A DNA stretch of 5,094 nt from Chlamydiae bacterium RIFCSPHIGHO2_12_FULL_27_8. GTDB lineage: Bacteria > Chlamydiota > Chlamydiia > Chlamydiales > SM23-39. How positions within the stretch are numbered: the stretch's first letter is position 1; every line of letters starts with the position of its first letter. The notes beneath the pieces are model-generated. The model was not told the origin of the DNA. It searched no databases and saw only the letters and a list, made by a program, of their open reading frames with translations. Positions 1 through 3,924 of this stretch are shown in pieces. The stretch spans positions 4,921-10,014 of the forward strand of contig MGLU01000003.1 in assembly GCA_001796155.1 (NCBI GenBank), given 5' to 3'. A program made the translations under genes and the position numbers.

Positions 1-78
1 ACTTTCAATATTTCTTGAAAATAAAGTTTCCGGAAGTTTTATTTCTTTTTGATCCATGTCTTTTAATTTGTCGTACAT
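1..78 (-). CDS. Unidentified protein, first 26 codons only
   Basis: The reverse strand reads from an ATG at 78-76 without a stop to the window edge. It begins MYDKLKDMDQKEIKLPETLF and continues SRNIES. A perfect AGGAGG Shine-Dalgarno (85-90, complement) sits 6 bases before the ATG, so the start is well supported. The visible part is charged, without a signal peptide or membrane segment. I do not recognise the family with any certainty. The 'LPETLFSRNIES' stretch faintly recalls the N-termini of chlamydial proteins annotated as Asp23/Gls24-like, but that is memory and too short to rely on. The gene is transcribed divergently from the GYF_2 gene at 162, with 83 bases between them that are nearly all A and T. 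Confidence 0.75.
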   Translation of the reverse strand, partial: MYDKLKDMDQKEIKLPETLFSRNIES

Positions 79-84
79 TATAGT

Positions 85-90
85 CCTCCT
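85..90 (-). promoter_or_regulatory. Strong Shine-Dalgarno of the left-edge gene
   Basis: AGGAGG on the minus strand lies 6 bases upstream of ATG 78. It is the best ribosome binding site in the window and is the main evidence that the truncated left-edge frame is a real gene. Confidence 0.8.
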
Positions 91-138
91 AAAAAAACTT
101 TTAACTTAATTTTAAATTAATATAAAATTTAAGAAAAC

Positions 139-144
139 TATACT
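139..144 (+). promoter_or_regulatory. Possible -10 element for the GYF_2 gene
   Basis: TATACT matches the sigma-70 -10 consensus at 5 of 6 positions and lies 17 bases before ATG 162. No convincing -35 element precedes it. The surrounding region is so AT-rich that chance matches are expected, so the call is weak. Confidence 0.3.
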
Positions 145-161
145 TTTACTTTTTTTTATAT

Positions 162-593
162 ATGCAGACAGTATTAATGTTTATTTCAGCAACTATTTTT
201 GGCTTTTTTTCAGCTAAAATAGCAAAATCAAAAAATAGAGAATCTTTTTTTTGGTTTAACATAGGTTTTTTCTTTGGAATAGTAGGTCTTTTGATAATTT
301 TATTTTTAAAAGCTAAAAAATCAAAACTTTTAATAGACAAAAAAAATATTTTGACATTATTAGAAATAGCTAAAGACCAAAATTATTGGTATTATTTGGA
401 TACAAACATGAAGCAGATAGGCCCAATGAGCCTAAAAGCTTTGTTCGACAAATTCAAAATCGGAAGTATTTCAGAATCCGGTTATGTTTGGAACGATACT
501 TTAGAAGATTGGACATATTTAAAAAACATACCAATCTTTAAAGATTATATATTACCAGCTAGCCTTAAAGATACCGGGGATCATACCACTTGA
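162..593 (+). CDS. Small membrane protein with C-terminal GYF_2-type domain
   Basis: The predicted protein has 143 residues. Residues 1-18 form a short hydrophobic stretch. Residues 29-49 form a strong transmembrane segment rich in F, I and L, followed by a K-rich patch (50-61) that suggests a cytoplasmic face. Residues 75-126 match the GYF_2 pattern: WYYLD at 76-80, QIGPMSL at 85-91, and YVWN with the later DW at 108-117. GYF-like domains usually bind proline-rich peptides, and membrane-anchored GYF_2 proteins are common in Chlamydiota and other bacteria without a settled role. I therefore infer a membrane-tethered interaction domain, partner unknown. No Shine-Dalgarno is visible before ATG 162; ATG 177 is an alternative start. 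The last 14 codons run antisense into rpsN, and these residues lie outside the domain. Confidence 0.8.
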   Translation: MQTVLMFISATIFGFFSAKIAKSKNRESFFWFNIGFFFGIVGLLIILFLKAKKSKLLIDKKNILTLLEIAKDQNYWYYLDTNMKQIGPMSLKALFDKFKIGSISESGYVWNDTLEDWTYLKNIPIFKDYILPASLKDTGDHTT

Positions 594-857
594 AGCAAGC
601 TCTCTAAAACAAAGTCTAGAAAGTTTGAATTTTCTTAAATATCCTCTTGCTCTGCCTGTTCTGATACATCTGTTTCTTCTTCTGATTGGTGAAGAGTTTT
701 TTGGAAGCTTATTTAGATCTCTAACAGCTTTCATTCTTTCTTCATCAGATTTTGACATATCAATAATAATTTTTTTAAAAGTTTCTCTTTTTTCTCTTTT
801 AAGATTTGATAGTCTTTCTCTTTTTTTCTCTTTTTCGACGCTTGATTTTTTTGCCAT
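552..857 (-). CDS. rpsN: 30S ribosomal protein S14 (zinc-free long form)
   Basis: This encodes a 101-residue S14, a protein of the head of the small ribosomal subunit. It has the basic N-terminal helix of the long form ([16 protein letters not shown]), the conserved [13 protein letters not shown] and [15 protein letters not shown] segments, and the characteristic C-terminus [12 protein letters not shown]. The length and the absence of the paired CxxC motifs place it in the zinc-independent (C-minus) class. ATG 857 is preceded by AAGGA (863-867) at a spacing of 5, and by the rpmJ stop 14 bases upstream, so rpmJ-rpsN form an operon. The stop lies inside the convergent GYF_2 gene, with a 42-base overlap. 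I see no terminator hairpin at this end, so read-through would give RNA antisense to the GYF_2 gene. Confidence 0.97.
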   Translation of the reverse strand: MAKKSSVEKEKKRERLSNLKREKRETFKKIIIDMSKSDEERMKAVRDLNKLPKNSSPIRRRNRCIRTGRARGYLRKFKLSRLCFRELASSGMIPGIFKASW

Positions 858-862
858 ATTTT

Positions 863-867
863 TCCTT
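863..867 (-). promoter_or_regulatory. Shine-Dalgarno of rpsN
   Basis: AAGGA on the minus strand, 5 bases before ATG 857, lies within the 14-base gap between rpmJ and rpsN. It supports the rpsN start and independent ribosome loading. Confidence 0.7.
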
Positions 868-871
868 AAAA

Positions 872-1009
872 TTATTTCTTACGTGCAGGGCCTTTTTGGC
901 GCTGTTTTCTGTTTGGGTCTTTTTTATTAATTACGTAAAGCCTACCTCTTCTTTTTACCAGCTTGTCACCTTTAGAAGGGTCTGCTTTTATAGAAGCTTT
1001 AGTTTTCAT
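872..1009 (-). CDS. rpmJ: 50S ribosomal protein L36 (cysteine-free chlamydial form)
   Basis: The reverse strand from ATG 1009 encodes a 45-residue basic protein starting [20 protein letters not shown], followed by [18 protein letters not shown] and ending KGPARKK. The core matches L36 ([10 protein letters not shown]...DPNRKQRQ), a small protein of the large ribosomal subunit. Typical L36 has about 37 residues and binds zinc through three cysteines and a histidine. Here there is no cysteine at all, and the N- and C-termini are longer, as I remember for chlamydial L36. AGGA (1020-1023) lies 10 bases before the ATG. A good promoter stands upstream, and rpsN follows 14 bases after the stop. Confidence 0.95.
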   Translation of the reverse strand: MKTKASIKADPSKGDKLVKRRGRLYVINKKDPNRKQRQKGPARKK

Positions 1010-1038
1010 ATATTTTATATCCTGTTAAAAAGGATCTT

Positions 1039-1067
1039 ATTTTATTTAAATTCTCTTTTCTTTTCAA
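1039..1067 (-). promoter_or_regulatory. Promoter of rpmJ-rpsN
   Basis: On the minus strand, TTGAAA (1062-1067) and TAAAAT (1039-1044) are separated by exactly 17 bases, each close to the sigma-70 consensus. Transcription would begin near 1032, giving a leader of about 23 nt that contains the AGGA site before ATG 1009. The position is right for the only promoter this operon needs. Confidence 0.6.
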
Positions 1068-1072
1068 TCCTC

Positions 1073-1101
1073 TTGAAGAATTTATTTTATTTTATTATTA
1101 T
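1073..1101 (+). promoter_or_regulatory. Promoter of rpmH-rnpA
   Basis: TTGAAG (1073-1078) and TATTAT (1096-1101) are separated by 17 bases. The expected transcription start is near 1108, about 24 nt before rpmH ATG 1132. Its -35 box is only 5 bases from the -35 box of the divergent rpmJ promoter, so the two promoters stand back to back. Confidence 0.6.
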
Positions 1102-1119
1102 TTAACCTTAAATCTTACT

Positions 1120-1126
1120 AAAGAGG
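1120..1126 (+). promoter_or_regulatory. Shine-Dalgarno of rpmH
   Basis: AAAGAGG lies 5 bases before ATG 1132 and is a good match to the anti-Shine-Dalgarno. It fixes the rpmH start. Confidence 0.7.
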
Positions 1127-1131
1127 AAAAA

Positions 1132-1266
1132 ATGAAAAGGACATATCAGCCATCTAAAAAGAAAAGAAAGAAAAAAATTGGATTTAGAGCTAGACAAAAG
1201 ACAAAAAATGGTAAAAAAATTATTAATAGAAGAAGAAGAAAAGGAAGAAAAAAGCTTACAGCTTAA
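1132..1266 (+). CDS. rpmH: 50S ribosomal protein L34
   Basis: This encodes a 44-residue, extremely basic protein. It opens with the invariant L34 signature MKRTYQPSK, continues with [20 protein letters not shown], and ends [10 protein letters not shown]34 is a late-assembling protein of the large ribosomal subunit and is at its normal family length here. The start is fixed by the signature and by the upstream Shine-Dalgarno. The second half of the gene is also read in the +1 frame to give the N-terminus of the RNase P protein, so the Arg/Lys-rich tail of L34 corresponds to a Glu/Lys-rich extension there. It is co-transcribed with rnpA. Confidence 0.97.
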   Translation: MKRTYQPSKKKRKKKIGFRARQKTKNGKKIINRRRRKGRKKLTA

Positions 1267-1630
1267 TTTTTCTTTTCCTAAATCAAATCGTTTAAAAAAA
1301 AAATTTGAATTTCAGATTCTGTCTAGATCTAATAGATTAACAGGCAGATATATCGTTGTTAATTATAGGCTAAATCCACAATTGAGCCATTCTAAGCTTG
1401 GGATAACTGTCTCAAAAAAGTCCGGTTCATCTGTTAAACGAAATTATATTAAAAGAATCGTTAGAGAGTCTTTTAGGTTAATCTCGAATAATTTAGTTAA
1501 TACTTTGGAAATGAATGTATTTTTTAAAGGTAAAATTGAAAACGTTTCATTTAAAGAAATTTTTAATGAATTAAAAATTCTTTTAAATCCTTTTTTAATA
1601 GAAAAATCTGTCACGACAATACCTGGGTAG
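1208..1630 (+). CDS. rnpA: Ribonuclease P protein component, starting inside rpmH
   Basis: RnpA is the protein cofactor that helps the RNase P RNA bind pre-tRNA and remove its 5' leader. With ATG 1208 the product has 140 residues. The family match starts near residue 24 ([14 protein letters not shown]), with the central strand KLGITVSKK at 63-71 and the RNR motif [15 protein letters not shown] at 76-90. The family usually has about 110-130 residues. Residues 1-15 form an extra Lys/Glu segment ([15 protein letters not shown]). No ATG, GTG or TTG occurs in frame between 1211 and the start of homology, and both other frames after rpmH hit stops, so initiation inside rpmH is required. ATG 1208 is my choice. 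TTG 1178 would give 150 residues. Neither has a clear Shine-Dalgarno, so coupling to rpmH translation is likely. An A10 run sits at 1294-1303. Confidence 0.93.
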   Translation: MVKKLLIEEEEKEEKSLQLNFSFPKSNRLKKKFEFQILSRSNRLTGRYIVVNYRLNPQLSHSKLGITVSKKSGSSVKRNYIKRIVRESFRLISNNLVNTLEMNVFFKGKIENVSFKEIFNELKILLNPFLIEKSVTTIPG

Positions 1631-1648
1631 CCGCTTTAGTCCCTTGCT

Positions 1649-1676
1649 CTGACAATAATAATTAATTACTTATAAA
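1649..1676 (+). promoter_or_regulatory. Promoter of the cysteine-rich small protein gene
   Basis: CTGACA (1649-1654, 5 of 6 to TTGACA) and TATAAA (1671-1676) are separated by 16 bases. A start near 1683 would give a leader of about 22 nt containing the GGAG site. With the terminator at 1988 this defines a single-gene transcript. Confidence 0.5.
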
Positions 1677-1694
1677 CTTCATCAGTTTTTTTAT

Positions 1695-1698
1695 GGAG
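1695..1698 (+). promoter_or_regulatory. Shine-Dalgarno deciding start 1705
   Basis: GGAG is 6 bases before ATG 1705. It overlaps the alternative in-frame ATG at 1693, which has no ribosome binding site of its own. This argues for 1705 as the true start. Confidence 0.65.
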
Positions 1699-1704
1699 TA
1701 TTTT

Positions 1705-1986
1705 ATGAAATTAGTATCATTCACAAGGAAAAATTTTGAACAAATCGAGCCTTTTTACAGAAAAGAAGGCTTATTTAAAAAAAATAAAGTGATTATTTCT
1801 TTAATAAGCGTAATAGTATTATCTTTAATCATACCTATTGTAAAAGCTACATCCCCTTGTCAAGAAAACAGGCTTATTTGCCATAGAGCTTGTCATGCTC
1901 TTTCTGCAGGAGACCCAAGAAATGGAGGAGGCTGTATTTTAGGTTGTGAACTAGCTTACTTTTTATGCAAATTCTTTAAAGGCTAA
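1705..1986 (+). CDS. Small exported six-cysteine protein, probable disulfide helical hairpin
   Basis: The product is a 93-residue protein of no family I recognise. Residues 1-28 are polar and basic. Residues 29-46 are a strong hydrophobic segment, followed by KAT (47-49), a plausible signal-peptidase site after Ala48, though an uncleaved anchor is equally possible. The remaining 45 or so residues carry six cysteines at 52, 59, 63, 77, 81 and 88, spaced C-x6-C-x3-C-x13-C-x3-C-x6-C, a mirror-symmetric pattern. Cysteines at i, i+7 and i+11 lie on one face of a helix, so two antiparallel helices joined by the Gly/Pro-rich turn GDPRNGGG could pair 52-88, 59-81 and 63-77. Twin CX3C motifs of this kind define alpha-hairpinins and small Tim proteins, an analogy and not a homology claim. 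The long N-region is unusual for a signal peptide. The gene has its own promoter, a Shine-Dalgarno at 1695 and a terminator. Confidence 0.75.
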   Translation: MKLVSFTRKNFEQIEPFYRKEGLFKKNKVIISLISVIVLSLIIPIVKATSPCQENRLICHRACHALSAGDPRNGGGCILGCELAYFLCKFFKG

Positions 1987-1987
1987 C

Positions 1988-2026
1988 AAAAGAATAAAGC
2001 CCAAATAAATTGGGCTTTATTCTTTT
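1988..2026. terminator. Bidirectional intrinsic terminator
   Basis: There is a perfect 17-bp inverted repeat, arms 1988-2004 and 2010-2026, with a 5-base loop. The core is AAAGCCCAA/TTGGGCTTT, with A-rich outer left and T-rich outer right ends, so it can terminate in both directions. It begins 1 base after the stop of the cysteine-rich gene (1986) and 15 bases past the stop of the convergent gene (2042). It is the only strong terminator in the window. Confidence 0.92.
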
Positions 2027-2041
2027 AATTGATTTTAAAAA

Positions 2042-2404
2042 TTATTCATTCAAAATAACTACATTATTGATTTCGTTATATATCTCATCAAATACCTTGT
2101 TAAAAATGGTAATTAAAACATATTTAACATCATCATCTTCATCCATATCATTTAAAAACAATTGAACACCCTGTTTTAACTGGTCTATTGTAATATCCGG
2201 ATAATGTTTCTTTGTGGTCTTAATAATATCTTTAATAAAGCTTACAATATTTTCTATCTCTTGATCATTTAATTTTTCTAAAGAAATACCATAAACAATT
2301 TCTTTTGATACATTTATTTCTTTAGACTGATCAATTAAGTCATCTGCATAGATAGGAACATATAGGATTATTACTGCAATAACTAATTTTATAAAAATTT
2401 TCAT
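2042..2404 (-). CDS. Small acidic exported protein of unknown function
   Basis: The product has 120 residues from ATG 2404. Residues 1-20 are a clear Sec-type signal peptide: Lys2 and Lys6, a hydrophobic core (LVIAVIILYV), then PIYA with cleavage expected after Ala20. The mature 100 residues are acidic and probably helical, with a Lys/Glu/Ile-rich stretch (48-66) and an acidic cluster DMDEDDD at 86-92. There is no cysteine, lipobox or second membrane segment, so a periplasmic or secreted location is likely. I recognise no family. The frame stays open upstream to 2470, but the added 22 residues would put charges and two cysteines before the signal peptide, and that DNA contains the promoter, so 2404 is preferred. 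Only a weak GAG (2411-2413) serves as ribosome binding site. It converges on the cysteine-rich gene and shares its terminator. Confidence 0.75.
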   Translation of the reverse strand: MKIFIKLVIAVIILYVPIYADDLIDQSKEINVSKEIVYGISLEKLNDQEIENIVSFIKDIIKTTKKHYPDITIDQLKQGVQLFLNDMDEDDDVKYVLITIFNKVFDEIYNEINNVVILNE

Positions 2405-2431
2405 ATGAATCTCACAAGTTAAATTAAAAAA

Positions 2432-2461
2432 ACATCTGAAGATTAGATGTAGAAATCTAAT
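2432..2461. repeat. Overlapping inverted repeats across a promoter, possible operator
   Basis: Two inverted repeats overlap here. One has arms ATTAGAT (2442-2448) and ATCTAAT (2455-2461) with a 6-base centre. The other has arms ACATCT (2432-2437) and AGATGT (2445-2450) with a 7-base centre. They share 2445-2448 and cover the -10 element and spacer of the minus-strand promoter. A regulator site is possible. The arms are short, and in DNA this AT-rich chance matches are common. Confidence 0.3.
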
Positions 2462-2470
2462 TTCAGTCAA
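2442..2470 (-). promoter_or_regulatory. Promoter of the acidic exported protein gene
   Basis: On the minus strand TTGACT (2465-2470) and TCTAAT (2442-2447) are separated by exactly 17 bases, each matching 5 of 6 consensus bases. Initiation near 2435 gives a leader of about 30 nt before ATG 2404. This supports 2404 over the longer frame starting at 2470. Confidence 0.6.
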
Positions 2471-2603
2471 ACAAAAAAATATTTAACTATAAAAATAAAT
2501 TACGATGTCATTGATAAAACAACTTTTTGAAGCATTTTTAAAAAAATAAAGATTTTTTTTGAAAAAAAGGGTGAAAAAAAATACAATTCACCGCCGACAA
2601 AAA

Positions 2604-2609
2604 AAGGAG
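2604..2609 (+). promoter_or_regulatory. Shine-Dalgarno deciding start 2616
   Basis: AAGGAG lies 6 bases before ATG 2616, while the upstream in-frame TTG 2559 has no such site. It sets the start of the 422-residue protein. The intergenic stretch before it (2471-2603) is A/T-rich. A poor promoter candidate, TTGATA (2511-2516) with TTTTTA (2535-2540), is the best I can find. Confidence 0.75.
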
Positions 2610-2615
2610 ATTTTA

Positions 2616-3884
2616 ATGACCATAACAAAAGTTAGTAATCCAAGAGAATTTCATGTTCATGAAAGAGTTGTTAAGCAAGATAGAAGTAAATTTAGAGATC
2701 TTAAATATTTTGATGAAGAACCACAATTTGAAATCCTTGATTTAACAAGTGAAATAAAAAATTTATTTAATGCCCATTTCAAAGAGGTAAAAAAACTTTG
2801 GGAAGTTACTCAAATGTTAATAGATTTTCATACAAATTTAAATAACCTTATTGTTAGTAATGACACAGATATAGATGTGAAAGAAAACATTTTTAAAATA
2901 TTAGACAAAATTAATTTTATTACCAGCAGTAGTATTGACATTAGAAATATTGAAAAAATTCGAAATGTATTTCAAGATTATGAAACATTACTTGATAAAT
3001 CTATTTCAAGATATTTCTTCCTAAACAAAGAGAGAATTAATGAAACTCTAAAAGAATGCTTTCTTATTCAAAACGGAGAGCTTTTTCATAGTGAATCCGT
3101 TGAAATTTTAAAATATTATGAACATTTCAATTATAATTTAGATATTGAAAATGAATCAATTGATTTATTTACACGATACTTATCTAACCTAAAGAAAAAA
3201 AAATTAAATTTCTTAAAACCAAATTCTTTAAGATTTCGGCACTTAACAAATATTAAAGAAGAAAGAAATCCAAAACCGGCTTCTTGGAGAAAAGATTTCA
3301 AATACTTAATATTTTCTCATGAAGATCCATTAGAATTGGCTATAGAAAGTGTTAATAGTCTTGAAGCACTTATTATAGAGAAAGAAGAAATCATACACAA
3401 ATTGGCACATTTTTTAAATATTGCAATATTTTTTGAAAATCATATATTGGAAATAAATGCAACAACCTCTCAAATTGATTTAGAAACATATTCCTCTTTA
3501 AAAACCAATTTTTTAAGAGATACAAATTCGTTAACCTTTGAAGATTGGATTACAAACACTAAACATCATTTGACATCTATCAATAAAGCTATCACTTCTG
3601 CTAGGAAAAGACTTGAAAAAAGCACTGACTCTTTATCAGAAGATTGTATAAAGAAAAGTGAATTTTTATATAAAAAAAATATTGACCATGATAATGAGAT
3701 TGATTTTTATCAAAGCAAAATCACTTTTGAATTATTAAATATAATAAATTCAAAACTTAGAGACGTGCAAGATGAGATTTTCAAAAGAGTTAAAGTAAAA
3801 AATACTTTTGAAGAAGTCACCGGTTCGAGTGATGAATTTGTAAATGTTGAAGATGAAAGAGATAAAGGTTTTAAGGTAATTTAA
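2616..3884 (+). CDS. Unrecognised 422-residue soluble helical protein, possibly internally duplicated
   Basis: I do not recognise the family. The product lacks a signal peptide and any transmembrane segment. It is rich in Lys, Glu, Asn, Ile and Leu, looks almost wholly helical, and has coiled-coil-like stretches (about 239-280 and 330-350). The tail is acidic (FEEVTGSSDEFVNVEDERD, near 397-417). Residues 12-79 and 207-280 align loosely: both have a DLKY/DFKY motif (28-31, 227-230), an EP or EDP shortly after (35-36, 236-238), and then a helical region with matching hydrophobic positions. This suggests two diverged copies of one module of about 200 residues. Cysteine is nearly absent. Start 2616 is chosen for its strong Shine-Dalgarno; TTG 2559 would add 19 basic residues. 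The helicase gene follows 40 bases downstream on the same strand, so co-transcription is possible. A secreted effector or a structural protein would both fit; nothing visible decides. Confidence 0.8.
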   Translation: MTITKVSNPREFHVHERVVKQDRSKFRDLKYFDEEPQFEILDLTSEIKNLFNAHFKEVKKLWEVTQMLIDFHTNLNNLIVSNDTDIDVKENIFKILDKINFITSSSIDIRNIEKIRNVFQDYETLLDKSISRYFFLNKERINETLKECFLIQNGELFHSESVEILKYYEHFNYNLDIENESIDLFTRYLSNLKKKKLNFLKPNSLRFRHLTNIKEERNPKPASWRKDFKYLIFSHEDPLELAIESVNSLEALIIEKEEIIHKLAHFLNIAIFFENHILEINATTSQIDLETYSSLKTNFLRDTNSLTFEDWITNTKHHLTSINKAITSARKRLEKSTDSLSEDCIKKSEFLYKKNIDHDNEIDFYQSKITFELLNIINSKLRDVQDEIFKRVKVKNTFEEVTGSSDEFVNVEDERDKGFKVI

Positions 3885-3906
3885 CTATAAAATAACTCTT
3901 GTTGAC

Positions 3907-3915
3907 TGCTAGAAT
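3907..3915 (+). promoter_or_regulatory. Possible extended -10 promoter of the helicase gene
   Basis: TGCTAGAAT is an extended -10 motif (TG, one base, then TAGAAT, 5 of 6). No -35 element stands at the right distance. Initiation near 3922 would leave almost no leader before ATG 3925, and there is no Shine-Dalgarno, so translation would be leaderless unless transcripts arrive from the upstream gene. Confidence 0.35.
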
Positions 3916-3924
3916 GGTTCTCTT

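Noticed and set aside
146..340. Open frame on the minus strand opposite the GYF_2 gene
   Set aside because: It is a shadow of the membrane-protein coding sequence. The product is a Lys-rich peptide with no recognisable domain, no Shine-Dalgarno and no promoter.
418..433. Short hairpin TAGGC/GCCTA considered as a terminator for rpsN
   Set aside because: The stem has only 5 bp, lies more than 100 bases past the stop, has no T-tract and falls within conserved GYF_2 coding sequence.
625..1105. Two plus-strand open frames (625-930 and 806-1105) encoding Phe/Leu/Ser-rich peptides
   Set aside because: They are antisense to rpsN and rpmJ, which are certain genes. Reading Lys/Arg-rich ribosomal genes backwards yields F, L and S codons, which explains the apparent hydrophobic proteins.
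1171..1219. Slippage on A7 runs in rpmH giving an L34-RnpA fusion
   Set aside because: It would need a shift into the +1 frame and would fuse a ribosomal protein to an RNase P protein. A simple internal start at ATG 1208 explains the layout better.
1599..1653. Possible trace of a yidD-like gene after rnpA, since one frame reads a peptide ending RFSPLL
   Set aside because: The frame is bounded by stops only about 17 codons apart, and the Cys-containing YidD core is absent. The resemblance is too short to claim.
2405..2470. Longer start for the acidic exported protein (142 residues)
   Set aside because: The added residues precede a complete signal peptide and overlap a good -35/-10 promoter for the same gene.
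2559..2615. Longer start (TTG 2559) for the 422-residue protein
   Set aside because: It has no ribosome binding site, while ATG 2616 has AAGGAG at ideal spacing.
2481..3892. A 14-base direct repeat, ATTTAACTATAAAA, at 2481-2494 and 3879-3892, each before a gene
   Set aside because: In DNA this AT-rich, one such 14-base match within 5 kb is about what chance gives. The second copy also overlaps a stop codon.
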